64,000 nt of DNA from NCBI GenBank assembly GCA_964640665.1, contig CAZXHT010000017.1, positions 16,619 through 80,618 of the forward strand. The letters run 5' to 3'. A model generated the notes under the pieces. It was given only the letters and a program-made list of their open reading frames with translations, searched no databases and was not told where the DNA came from. Shown here piece by piece: positions 15,937 to 24,158 of the stretch. Numbering within the stretch: position 1 is the first letter of the stretch; each line of letters starts with the position of its first letter. A program made the position numbers and the translations under genes. This stretch comes from DATKYQ01 sp964640665. Its GTDB lineage: Bacteria > Myxococcota > B64-G9.

Positions 15937-18400
15937 TAATTTCCAGAGTGAACGGCAGCATCACCAAAAAGGGCTCCGAGTTTAAAGCGCAAAGTCCGAC
16001 TATCTCGTTCAGGGTCTTCCTGAGCACGAAAGGGAGCGGATCTGGTTGTTCACTCATGATCCCCATCTCACCCAGCAGAACGCGAAGCGAAAATCCTGGA
16101 CGTGGTAAGTGTACCACATCGGCGACGTCATCAGGATTCAGGCCGATCTTCTGCTTGGCAATTTCAATAGCGCGTGCCAACCCGCCCAATTCGTCAACCA
16201 GGCCTTTTTCCTTGGCTTGGCGCCCGGTCCACACACGTCCCTGCCCGACGGCGTCTATCTCTTCGGGAGTTTTATGCCGACCCTGGGCCACCTTGTCAAT
16301 GAAGCCATCATAGAAGCTCTTGGTAGTCTCACCAAGCAGCTTCATCTCCTCTTCCGACCGTGATCTGAAGGTGCTGCCCAGATCGGCGAGTTTGCCGCGC
16401 TTGACGATTTCCTTGCTGATTCCAAGGTTGGCCCACAGTTCGCTCAGGTCGAAGAAGAGGACGAAAACACCGATCGAGCCCGTAATGGTGGCCGGGTCGG
16501 CCACGATGGAGTCCGCCGCCGCGCTGATGTAGTAGCCGCCGGAAGCAGCCACGCCGCCCATTGAGACGACTATCGGCTTCTTTTCAGAGAGCCTCTTCAC
16601 CTGCCTCCAGATCAGATCGGACGCCGAACCGCTTCCGCCCGGCGAGTCCACCCGCAGCACGACGGCATCCACCGAGCTGTTGTCGCCGAGCCCGGAAAGC
16701 AGCCGCGCTATGTGATGAGCGTCCATGCCGGTTGCCAGAGACTCGCGGTAGGCAATCGTGCCGCTGGCGTGGACCACGGCGATCACGGGCCGGCTGCCCC
16801 AGCGATCATGGTACCAGCGCTCGCCGAGATAGCCAGCCATGCGCCGGGGTGAATGTCCGGTCACTTTTGCAAGCGCCGCGTCGATCTGGTCGAAATACAC
16901 CAGGTCGTCCACCAGGCCGGCCTGCTTGGCTTTCTCGGGCACCATGAAACCCTTGTCTATCAGTTGCTTGACCTTGTCGCGGCTCATATTGCGAGAGGTG
17001 GCGATGGCGTCGATGAGCTGGTCTGCGTACTCGTCGGCCAGGCTGTTCATGACCTCGCGCGCGGGCTCGGACGGTTCCTCGGCGGTCAGCATCTCAACCG
17101 CCGACTTGTACTTGCCGATACGCTTATATTCCGCCCGGGCGCCGATCATCTCCAGGGTGCCGCCTAAAAAGAGGGCTTCGACAGTCGGCCCGGTCACGTT
17201 GAACGAGCCGCCGGGGTCTAAGAAGATGACGTCGCCGCTTGAGGCCAGGTAGTAACTAAGGTTGTCTGCGTCACGCAGGTGAAAGACGACCTTTTTGCCC
17301 GCCTGTTTGAATTCGGCCAGGGCGTCTCTTATCTCCTGGACCTCCGTCCAGCTCAGATCGGGATCTTCTACCTTCAACAACAGCGAGTCGATGCGTTGAT
17401 CGGCAGCCGCCCTGCGAATCGAGCGTTGGATGTCCCAGGCGGTGACGCGCCGGGTGAAGATTCCAACGGCGGTCGGACGGCCGGCGATCAGCCCGGTGTC
17501 GAGTGTGAACTCGGCCGTCTTCTGGTGGCTTGTGATGAAGCCCGGGTGGTTCTCGGACGATACCCGGGCCATCAGCAACACGCTGCTCGGCTCGAGTTTG
17601 TCGGTATTGCTGACGCTCAAGTAGCTGCCGGCGCCCAGGCGCTGGAAGTCTACCATCAGTCCGGCCCCGAAGTTGCCGTCGAGATCGGCGTTGCCGAAAA
17701 GGGTCAAACCGTCGATCACCGAGAAGCGTCCGGTGAAGCGCACGGGCGGATCGTTTTTGTCCTGGACGAGACTGTAGTCGGCGGTCAAGGTCACGCGCTC
17801 GGGGGCGAACCACAGGGGCCTTATGGCGATGCCGATGTTCAGCGAGCGGTCGGAGCGCTGCTGGTTGATCTCGGCGCGGCCCAGGTTACGGCCGGTCAAC
17901 CCGAGGCTCAGGTAACGCAGCGGACGGACCATGGCGCCCAGGACGTAATCGACGGAAGGATCCTCGTCGGTGTCGGTGGGATCGAGTATCTCGATCCCGG
18001 CGGCCAGCGAGAAGAGTCGACCCTGTGTCATGAGCGGTACGGCGATGGTGTACTTGAGGTAGTTCCAGCGATCCTCGTCGTCGTACGGCCGCACCCACTG
18101 CAGGCCCAGGCCCAGGTGTTTGATGTTCATAAGCAGGCCGTCGGCGCCGCCGACGAACACCTGGTCGCCGGACGATTGTCCGACGTCGAGGCGTTGTTGG
18201 TGCACAAAAAGCAGGTCGAAGGAAGGCGCCCAGGCGAGGGCGGCCGGGTTGGAGGTCAGAGTGAGCGGTCCGGGACAACTGGCCACCGAGGCGGGCGGCA
18301 GGTACATGTCGAAGGTGGCGGAGTAAGGGTTGCTATCCTGTGCCTGGGCCGTTGTGCCCGTGACCGCAAGGCAAAAAAAAGTTGTCAGGAACCTGCGCAT
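15932..18400 (-). CDS. sppA: Signal peptide peptidase SppA-like protease fused to an outer-membrane-like N-terminal domain
   Basis: ATG 18400 is preceded by TGGAGG and gives a Sec signal peptide (MRRFLTTFFCLAVTGTTAQA). The longer frame from 18454 lacks this. Of 822 residues, about 20-290 form a beta-rich domain with barrel-like strand pairs (NPYSATFDMY, LTLTSNPAAL, ADYSLVQDKND), like OMP proteins of the porin/FadL type. SppA follows in its long, two-repeat form. The Lys of the N-terminal repeat is in RIGKYKSAVE (about residue 428) and the nucleophilic Ser of the C-terminal repeat is in GGVAASGGYYISAAAD (about 618), so the dyad is complete. SppA cleaves leftover signal peptides at the inner membrane, but here the signal peptide and barrel suggest a secreted or outer-membrane version. 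It follows 72 bp after the FHA activator gene. Confidence 0.8.
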   Translation of the reverse strand: MRRFLTTFFCLAVTGTTAQAQDSNPYSATFDMYLPPASVASCPGPLTLTSNPAALAWAPSFDLLFVHQQRLDVGQSSGDQVFVGGADGLLMNIKHLGLGLQWVRPYDDEDRWNYLKYTIAVPLMTQGRLFSLAAGIEILDPTDTDEDPSVDYVLGAMVRPLRYLSLGLTGRNLGRAEINQQRSDRSLNIGIAIRPLWFAPERVTLTADYSLVQDKNDPPVRFTGRFSVIDGLTLFGNADLDGNFGAGLMVDFQRLGAGSYLSVSNTDKLEPSSVLLMARVSSENHPGFITSHQKTAEFTLDTGLIAGRPTAVGIFTRRVTAWDIQRSIRRAAADQRIDSLLLKVEDPDLSWTEVQEIRDALAEFKQAGKKVVFHLRDADNLSYYLASSGDVIFLDPGGSFNVTGPTVEALFLGGTLEMIGARAEYKRIGKYKSAVEMLTAEEPSEPAREVMNSLADEYADQLIDAIATSRNMSRDKVKQLIDKGFMVPEKAKQAGLVDDLVYFDQIDAALAKVTGHSPRRMAGYLGERWYHDRWGSRPVIAVVHASGTIAYRESLATGMDAHHIARLLSGLGDNSSVDAVVLRVDSPGGSGSASDLIWRQVKRLSEKKPIVVSMGGVAASGGYYISAAADSIVADPATITGSIGVFVLFFDLSELWANLGISKEIVKRGKLADLGSTFRSRSEEEMKLLGETTKSFYDGFIDKVAQGRHKTPEEIDAVGQGRVWTGRQAKEKGLVDELGGLARAIEIAKQKIGLNPDDVADVVHLPRPGFSLRVLLGEMGIMSEQPDPLPFVLRKTLNEIVGLCALNSEPFLVMLPFTLEIK

Positions 18401-18472
18401 GTTGGTCCTCCAGGTACGATTGGATAGATAGCGTCTACTCGAATCAGCTATCATAGTCTTCCTTGTCCGCGG

Positions 18473-20332
18473 TCACAAGTCACTGGTTGATCTCTTGTTG
18501 ATCCCATGTTTCTTGAGTTTCATAAGCAGCGCCTGACGGGTAATTCCCAGCGTCTTGGCGGTTCGGGTCCGGTTGTCGGCGTTGCGTTCGAGCGCCTGGA
18601 GAATCAGGATGCGCTCGACCCGCTTGATCTGCTCCTTCAGTTCTCCCTGGCCGGCATGACCGGCCGCGGCGGCCGGGGAATCGGTGTCAGTGCCAGCGAT
18701 GTTTTCCGGGAGGATACGGCCCGAGTCCTGGGCCATCAACATGGCCCGCTGCACCCGGTTTGCAAGCTCTCGGATATTGCCGGGGTAATCGCAAGCGGCG
18801 AAGACGCGCAGGGCTTCGTCTGAGATGGTGCAGGCCGGCGTGCCTAAGGCTGCGAACTGTGCAAGGAAGTGGCGCACCAGCAGCGGGATGTCCTCGCGCC
18901 GCTCGGACAGGGCGGGAACGTCCAGCGGAAAGACGTTGATGCGGTAGAAAAGATCCTCACGGAACCTGCCGGCGCTCACTTCGGCCCGCAGATCGCGGTG
19001 AGTGGCGGCCAGAACCCGGACGTCGACCCGGCGCGGCCGCGTGTCGCCCACCGGCGTCAGTTCGCGGGTCTCGATCACCCTGAGAAGCTTGACCTGCAGC
19101 GCGGGCGACATGTCGCCGATCTCGTCCAGAAAAAGCGTCCCGCCGTGGGCCACTTCAAAGAGGCCCTCCCGGTCGCGGTTGGCGCCGGTAAAGGCTCCCT
19201 TGCGACATCCGAACAGTTCGCTCTCGAGCAGACCCTCTACTAAAGCGCCGCAGTTGAGCGCCGCGAAGATCTCCGCGTGGCGAGGAGACAAGGCATGAAT
19301 GCGGCGGGCGACCAACTCCTTGCCGCTACCCGACGGCCCGCTTATCAGCACCGTGGCGCCCGAGGGCGCCACCTTGGCGATCTGGTCGGTGAGCCTGGCC
19401 ATGGCCGGACTCGCGCCGACCATCTCGAAGCTCGTCTGAGCGCGGCTTTTCTCGCGCAGGTAGCGGTTCTTGGCCGCCAGCCGTGACCTGGCATTCTCGA
19501 GTTGCACGACCAGGTGCAACTGCCGCAGCCTGGCGGCCAGCAGGCCGCAGGCGAGGCTGGCGGTGTCGATCTCACCCGGCGTGAAACCGTTCTTATGCCC
19601 CTGCGCAGAAACCCACAGCAGGGAATCGTGATCGAGCCTGACGGGAGCCAGGATCGAGCAACTTCCGTCGGCGTCGGTTGTGACGCAAATCTTCTCTTCG
19701 GATTCGTCCGGAAGCAAGAACGGAACTTGACTCTGCGTGGCCGGTTCGCTCCAGACAGGAAGCGGATCCGGCTGCCCCGGCTCGGCTACCGTCATATGTT
19801 CGATTATGGGTATGCCGGCACGCAGGCAATCGGAGAAGGCCTCGAAGGCCTGGGTGCGATTTTCGGCCAAAGACAGCTTCTCGGACAGTGCCAGGAAGGG
19901 CAACAGAGTTCCACCAAGCGATTCGATGCGCTCGCCGACCTCCGCCGCCGGGGCCAGGCTCCGGGTGGCCACGATTGTCGGTGCCGGGCGAGTCACCCGC
20001 GCTGGCTCGCTGCAGCGCGAGACGAGCAGGAGCACGGGCACGGCCTGGCTTCCCAGCAGGATGCGATCACCCGCTTGAAGCGCAAAGCCGGCCGGCGTGG
20101 ACGCGTCCATAACGATTCTTTTCTTTTGGCGCTCGATCGCCGAACCGTTGGTGCTGTTCAAATCCTGGAAGAAGTAGTTGCCGTCGCGGCAGGTGATCTG
20201 GGCGTGCAGCGCCGAGATGTGGGGATTGTCGATGACGACATGGTTGGAGTCCGCGCGTCCGATGGTGAATACGTCCGCTCCCGGAGGGAATTCGAAGCGG
20301 GCGTCGCTTTCTGGGTGGATCAGCTCGAGCAT
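18473..20332 (-). CDS. FHA-domain sigma-54-dependent transcriptional activator
   Basis: A 619-residue activator. An FHA domain sits at about 20-100 (FTIGRADSNHVVIDNPHIS, then ALHAQI and LNSTNGS), which would let the protein respond to Ser/Thr phosphorylation. A GAF-like middle region spans about 135-290. The AAA+ domain has Walker A SGPSGSGKE (about 333), an intact GAFTGA loop and Walker B GGTLFLDEIGD, so sigma-54 activation is expected. A Fis-type HTH closes it (RTAKTLGITRQALLMKLKK). This class is frequent in Myxococcota, where partner kinases feed the FHA domain. One such kinase gene is at 21300-22922, just upstream on the same strand, and they probably form one signalling group. It starts 22 bp after the 20354 gene's stop. 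Confidence 0.9.
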   Translation of the reverse strand: MLELIHPESDARFEFPPGADVFTIGRADSNHVVIDNPHISALHAQITCRDGNYFFQDLNSTNGSAIERQKKRIVMDASTPAGFALQAGDRILLGSQAVPVLLLVSRCSEPARVTRPAPTIVATRSLAPAAEVGERIESLGGTLLPFLALSEKLSLAENRTQAFEAFSDCLRAGIPIIEHMTVAEPGQPDPLPVWSEPATQSQVPFLLPDESEEKICVTTDADGSCSILAPVRLDHDSLLWVSAQGHKNGFTPGEIDTASLACGLLAARLRQLHLVVQLENARSRLAAKNRYLREKSRAQTSFEMVGASPAMARLTDQIAKVAPSGATVLISGPSGSGKELVARRIHALSPRHAEIFAALNCGALVEGLLESELFGCRKGAFTGANRDREGLFEVAHGGTLFLDEIGDMSPALQVKLLRVIETRELTPVGDTRPRRVDVRVLAATHRDLRAEVSAGRFREDLFYRINVFPLDVPALSERREDIPLLVRHFLAQFAALGTPACTISDEALRVFAACDYPGNIRELANRVQRAMLMAQDSGRILPENIAGTDTDSPAAAAGHAGQGELKEQIKRVERILILQALERNADNRTRTAKTLGITRQALLMKLKKHGINKRSTSDL

Positions 20333-20353
20333 TCGGGATCTTAGCCCCTTGTC

Positions 20354-21226
20354 TCAGAGGGTCAACAGCAGGCGCCCGCCCAGCGCCAGGGTGAAAGAGC
20401 TTTTTGCACCGCCATCGAATGTGACAATCCAGGCCGGGGTTATGACCACCCCGAGTTGCAGCCCCCGGCCCAGGCTGTAGCCCGCTCCCAGTCGCAGCGG
20501 TAACCACAGACCCGCTCGGCCCTCGTTGCCGGGGATGCCGAAGTAAACAGCACCCAGGCCCGTCTGAACCGCGATGGCGAGCGGGCCGAGCCGCCAGTCA
20601 AGGCCGGCCGAAACCCAGCCACCGCCCAGCTGAAGGCTGTCGTTGCCGGCACTCAGGCCGTGAAAAGTGTAGCGCAGTCCCGCCCCAACCCGCCAGGGGC
20701 CGCGGACGATGAAGTTGCACTCGAGATCGACAGCCGGTCCGACATCGAGAAGGCGCCTGTCCTCGCCAACCAGCAACTCGGCCCCGGTTGTCAGGCCCAA
20801 CTCGAGCCAGGCCGGGCTTTCAGGCGCGGCTTGCCGGGGCGCTGGTTTCGGTGCCTGCCTGGATGACGAGGTTTTCTCGATCTCGATGCGAGCCTCGGAA
20901 AAGGCATCGAGGATCTTCGGCGAGATGCCGGGCTGGTCGAGGCGGAAATCGGGTGCGACTCGAAGCAAACGAACAAAGTCAGCGACGGCCTCCGGGCGCC
21001 GGCCCAGCGCCAGTTGGCTCACGGCCAGCTTGCGATAGATGTCCACCAGCTGGGTCTTGTTTTTCCGCGGGCAGACGCTGGCGGCCGCGGAGAGCAGATC
21101 GATGGCGCATGAGAAGTCGAGCCTCTCGAAGCAGGCCACGCCCAGGGCATAGGGATCGTTTCCGGCGGCGCCCGGCGCACCGCTGAAGACGAACGATAGG
21201 CTACAAATCATTACGAACCGTTCCAT
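20354..21226 (-). CDS. Secreted protein with TPR-like N-terminus and barrel-like C-terminus
   Basis: ATG 21226 follows GGGAGC by the proper spacing and is preferred over 21238. A signal peptide (MERFVMICSLSFVFSGAPGA) precedes a helical region that looks like TPRs (ACFERLDFSCAIDLLSAAAS, then LAVSQLALGRRPEAVADF). After a Pro/Ala-rich linker (about 125-145) comes a beta-rich domain whose strands alternate polar and aromatic residues and end in LALGGRLLLTL, as in small outer-membrane proteins. No catalytic motif is seen. It lies between the kinase gene and the FHA activator gene, all on one strand with short gaps, so it may act in or report to the same signalling unit. The family is not recognised. 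Confidence 0.55.
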   Translation of the reverse strand: MERFVMICSLSFVFSGAPGAAGNDPYALGVACFERLDFSCAIDLLSAAASVCPRKNKTQLVDIYRKLAVSQLALGRRPEAVADFVRLLRVAPDFRLDQPGISPKILDAFSEARIEIEKTSSSRQAPKPAPRQAAPESPAWLELGLTTGAELLVGEDRRLLDVGPAVDLECNFIVRGPWRVGAGLRYTFHGLSAGNDSLQLGGGWVSAGLDWRLGPLAIAVQTGLGAVYFGIPGNEGRAGLWLPLRLGAGYSLGRGLQLGVVITPAWIVTFDGGAKSSFTLALGGRLLLTL

Positions 21227-21249
21227 GGCTGCTCCCATGACAGACGGCT

Positions 21250-21279
21250 ATAATAGACCGCGAGGCCCGCGGACGACAA
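21250..21279 (-). promoter_or_regulatory. Possible promoter before the 20354-21226 gene
   Basis: On the minus strand TTGTCG (21279-21274) and TATTAT (21255-21250) are 18 bp apart. The predicted transcription start is about 15 bp before the ATG at 21226. By eye only. Confidence 0.35.
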
Positions 21280-21299
21280 AGTATTTTACCCGCTGATTT

Positions 21300-22922
21300 T
21301 CAGGGGACCGTGATCCTCAGCATCAATGGCCGCTGGTCGGAAGCGGCCAGGGTAAACAGGTGCAGGCCGCGCTCGAGATGGACATTGCCGATCGGGGTCA
21401 GGCCCTTGGGATTGTCATCGATTGACAGGATGGCGAAGGGTTGCGAGCGGAAGGCGAAGACTACATCGCTTGTGTCTCCTGCTCTTTCAACGCGTATCGT
21501 AGCTGCGATCCCTTCTGGATCCACAAGCTTGACGATATGGGTTCCTGTAAATGCCTGCCCGGATCGATACGGAGAATGTCCTTGCGGCTTGCCGTCTATG
21601 AAGACCGACACCTGTCGATTGGCGGTCAGGAGGAACATGTTGGTGACGGCATCCGCGGGTGGCGACCCGCCTCTGTCCTCTATGCCCGCGTCTGCGATCA
21701 GACCGCCGACTTTGTGGCGAGGCTTGCGGTGCCGGCCCTTGCGGCCGGCATCCGGGGAATCTTGAATTCCGGCGTCGGCGGCGTCCAGTGCGCCGTCGGG
21801 CCCGATCGCGGGCTCTGCGGCGATCTGCTCGTGCTCGGGTGTTGACGGCTGGATAATCTCGGGGGGGGCGCGCAACAGATACCATAGCAGGCCACCCGTT
21901 ATCACGGCGGCAACGATTACCAGCAACAGACCAATCTTTCCGTAAAGCGATTTGCGGCGCGGGGCCGCGAGCTGCGCTACCAGGGTACGCGGGACATCGC
22001 GTGTCCGGCTGCTTTTCGATCTCACGACACGGGTGACGACCGACGCGACGCTGGCCGGACCGCTGTCGAGCCCCAGCCTGTCGGCGGCCTCCTGCAGGGC
22101 CGCCTCCATATCGGCGGCGTCTGTGTGCCGATCGTCGACGGCCGGACGCAAGGACCGGTCGATCAGTTGGGCCAAGGCCGGATCGGTGTCGGGCCGCAAC
22201 TCGCCGAGCGGCGGGATTTGGCAGCGCCGGGCTTGGGCCAGGGCCTCGTCGAGACCCGAGACGCGCGGCAGTGGCCCGACACCGGCGACCAGTTCGTAAA
22301 GCACCGCTCCCAGCCCGAACAGGTCGCTGGCCGCCTGCGGGGCCCGGCCGAAGGCCACCTCGGGCGGCATGTAGCCGAGCTTGCCGCGAATCTCACCGGC
22401 TCCAGCGGATCCCCGCCGGCCGCCGGCCAGGCGGGCCAGGCCGAAATCGGTAAGCTTCACCTGTCCCTCGCGGCCGAGCAGGATATTGGCCGGGCTGACG
22501 TCGCCGTGGATCACCGCGGGGTTGGCGCGGTGGGCGTAGCCCAACGCCCGCAGGCACGAGAGACCCACGGCGGCCACCAGGTCGAGCGGGATGCGCAGGC
22601 ATTGCCGCTGGGCGCCTTCCAGCAGCGCTGCCAGGTCGCAACCGTCCACGTGTTCCATGGCCAGGTAACAGTTGCGCCCGATGTAGCCGAAGTCGGTCAC
22701 CTGGATGATGCCGGGATGATTGAGTCGGGCGGCGATACGCGCCTCGGCCGAGAACATCTCCCTGAAACGAGTTGACTCCGAGAACTCGGGCAGAATGCGC
22801 TTGATGACCAAAAGCTTCTTGAACCCGTCGGCCCGCTCGAGGCTGGCCAGAAACACCTCGCCCATGCCCCCGGCGCCGAGCCGCTCGATCAAGCGATACT
22901 GTCCGAGGCCCTGTTCTTCCAT
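21300..22922 (-). CDS. Hanks-type Ser/Thr protein kinase with membrane anchor and PEGA-like tail
   Basis: A 540-residue kinase. The domain runs from about residue 8 to 285: glycine loop GAGGMGEVFLA, Lys in LVIKRILPE, catalytic loop HGDVSPANIL (HGD instead of HRD, still with the catalytic Asp and Asn), and DFGLA. The lack of the Arg before the catalytic Asp marks RD-independent activity. One transmembrane segment, LLLVIVAAVITGGLLWYL, lies at about 340-358, so the tail is outside the cytoplasm. The tail ends in a PEGA-like beta-sandwich (VSVFIDGKPQGHSPYRS). Its promoter region (22929-22957) is a copy of the element before 27617, and the predicted start falls at the ATG, so the mRNA may be leaderless. 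It is followed by the barrel protein and the FHA activator genes, a natural kinase-reader pair. Confidence 0.9.
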   Translation of the reverse strand: MEEQGLGQYRLIERLGAGGMGEVFLASLERADGFKKLLVIKRILPEFSESTRFREMFSAEARIAARLNHPGIIQVTDFGYIGRNCYLAMEHVDGCDLAALLEGAQRQCLRIPLDLVAAVGLSCLRALGYAHRANPAVIHGDVSPANILLGREGQVKLTDFGLARLAGGRRGSAGAGEIRGKLGYMPPEVAFGRAPQAASDLFGLGAVLYELVAGVGPLPRVSGLDEALAQARRCQIPPLGELRPDTDPALAQLIDRSLRPAVDDRHTDAADMEAALQEAADRLGLDSGPASVASVVTRVVRSKSSRTRDVPRTLVAQLAAPRRKSLYGKIGLLLVIVAAVITGGLLWYLLRAPPEIIQPSTPEHEQIAAEPAIGPDGALDAADAGIQDSPDAGRKGRHRKPRHKVGGLIADAGIEDRGGSPPADAVTNMFLLTANRQVSVFIDGKPQGHSPYRSGQAFTGTHIVKLVDPEGIAATIRVERAGDTSDVVFAFRSQPFAILSIDDNPKGLTPIGNVHLERGLHLFTLAASDQRPLMLRITVP

Positions 22923-22928
22923 GCACCC

Positions 22929-22957
22929 AAGATAGCACCGACCCGCCGGGCATGAAA
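22929..22957 (-). promoter_or_regulatory. Promoter of the kinase gene, copy 1 of a repeated promoter element
   Basis: On the minus strand TTTCAT (22957-22952) and TATCTT (22934-22929) are 17 bp apart, and TGC just before TATCTT makes an extended -10. The whole block matches 27665-27693, including the spacer end CGGGTCRGTGY and the stretch CTCTTRTG before TTTCAT. Only 6 bases separate the -10 from the ATG at 22922. Confidence 0.5.
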
Positions 22958-22991
22958 CACAAGAGACGGCAGCACGCGGGTACGGGCGGCG

Positions 22992-23282
22992 TTACGTCTG
23001 GAACTCTTCGTCCCCGGGCAGCGGCATGCCGAGATCCACATCCTCACCCAGGGATGCCAGGGCAGCCAGCCAGAAACGGCCGAAGCCGATTGGCATGCGC
23101 TTGACTACCCTGAGCATCCTGCGGCGCAGCGACTCGTCATTGCGGGCCAGGCGGTAGATCTCTCGCCAGGCGTTCGCTTCACCGCGATCCAGGATCTGCG
23201 CTATGATCTCCTCGCTGTGCAAATCCAGCCGGTTCCGGTTCCATAGCGCCCGGGACGATTCCAACGGAGACTTGCCCATCAT
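22992..23282 (-). CDS. Small 96-residue partner of the nucleotidyltransferase gene, unknown function
   Basis: It begins at ATG 23282, which overlaps the TGA of the nucleotidyltransferase gene (ATGA, 4 bp). GGGAGGG lies just upstream. The product is soluble and mostly helical (HSEEIIAQILDRGEANAWRE, RRRMLRVVKRM) with a short acidic end. It has no signal peptide, no known motif and no Cys. The overlap and shared strand argue for a two-gene operon in which the two proteins act together, as toxin and antitoxin or enzyme and adaptor. The family is not recognised, and a continuing open frame runs upstream over the other gene but is only its shadow. Confidence 0.65.
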   Translation of the reverse strand: MMGKSPLESSRALWNRNRLDLHSEEIIAQILDRGEANAWREIYRLARNDESLRRRMLRVVKRMPIGFGRFWLAALASLGEDVDLGMPLPGDEEFQT

Positions 23283-23959
23283 GCGCCCTCCCGGTCTCGC
23301 GGAGCCAGCATGATGCCCGCCAGCGTCTTGGCCCAGTGTCGGCCCCTCCCGGTAACGTGCTCCCAATCGTTCCAGGGCGCCTGCAATCCGCGGTATGTTT
23401 TCAAGTCGACCGCGGCCGCATCGGTTGGCGCCGCCTCGGCCAGACGCTGGGCGACCTCGGCCAGCGGCGATGAGCCGGAGTTCTGAGCGTAGATTTCGTC
23501 GAACGGCTCCATGGCAGCGGCGATTTCCTCGCCTAAGCGCTCGAAAAGCACGACCGTGTCGAGATAGTCGCGCACGCTGTAGCGTACTACCAGCAGCCAG
23601 GCCTTGATGCGGGCCATCTCCGCCAGGGTCGGCACGCGCAGGCCGCTGACCATCTCTGTCTCCAAAGGCCGCGTCCTGCGTAGCTGGCGGATACCGGTCA
23701 AGATCCCATCCAACTGGCCGAGCACGAGGACCGGCCGCTTGATACGCGCCGTTTGCCAACCGGCCACAGCCTCCAGTGACGCAAGAACCTCATCGAAGCG
23801 CTCGCGCAAGTCGGCAAGCACGTGATCGCCGTCCATGCTACGCCGGTGATCGGCGTACAGGGCCGCCGCCGTCCCGCCCACCAGGACGGTGCCCGGAACC
23901 AGATGCTGGACGTGACGCTCCGCAGCCAGCAGGTGTTCCCACTCGGGCATTTCTTCCAT
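23279..23959 (-). CDS. Nucleotidyltransferase-fold protein (AbiEii / type IV toxin-like)
   Basis: ATG 23959 is preferred because GGAGG lies 5 bp upstream; a start at 23971 is also possible. The 226-residue product shows the nucleotidyltransferase mark GGTAAALYADHRRS, followed by a DGD acidic motif (SMDGDHVLAD) and LVLGQLDGIL further on. AbiEii/MNT-type proteins have G-G-T...H-R-x-S-x-D-x-D in the same places. The acidic residues are intact, so catalysis is likely. Members act as toxins of type IV toxin-antitoxin pairs or in nucleotide transfer to RNA or proteins. Here the usual AbiEi-like regulator is replaced by the 96-residue gene that overlaps by 4 bp. The pairing is unusual, but function is inferred. 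Confidence 0.7.
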   Translation of the reverse strand: MEEMPEWEHLLAAERHVQHLVPGTVLVGGTAAALYADHRRSMDGDHVLADLRERFDEVLASLEAVAGWQTARIKRPVLVLGQLDGILTGIRQLRRTRPLETEMVSGLRVPTLAEMARIKAWLLVVRYSVRDYLDTVVLFERLGEEIAAAMEPFDEIYAQNSGSSPLAEVAQRLAEAAPTDAAAVDLKTYRGLQAPWNDWEHVTGRGRHWAKTLAGIMLAPRDREGA

Positions 23960-24158
23960 CGATGCCTCCATATTCGCATGTTGCGCCCGGGTCAGTTCAC
24001 CTTCGAGAACTCACACGGGTACTCTCCAGATGATAGCAGAATATTGGCCGCTGGGCGAAAAAGCTGGGGTGTTCATTGTACGTTTCAATTGTAAGAACTT
24101 TTTCCGTCGTCTATTATCAAAGAAGTTGTTCTTTTCTTTACACTTGCCTGGAGAGTGC

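Noticed and set aside
15733..15939. 68-codon plus-strand frame downstream of the sigma-54 promoter
   Set aside because: No ribosome site before its ATG, no family features, and the frame crosses both hairpins; a structured RNA explains the stretch better. A short peptide cannot be fully excluded.
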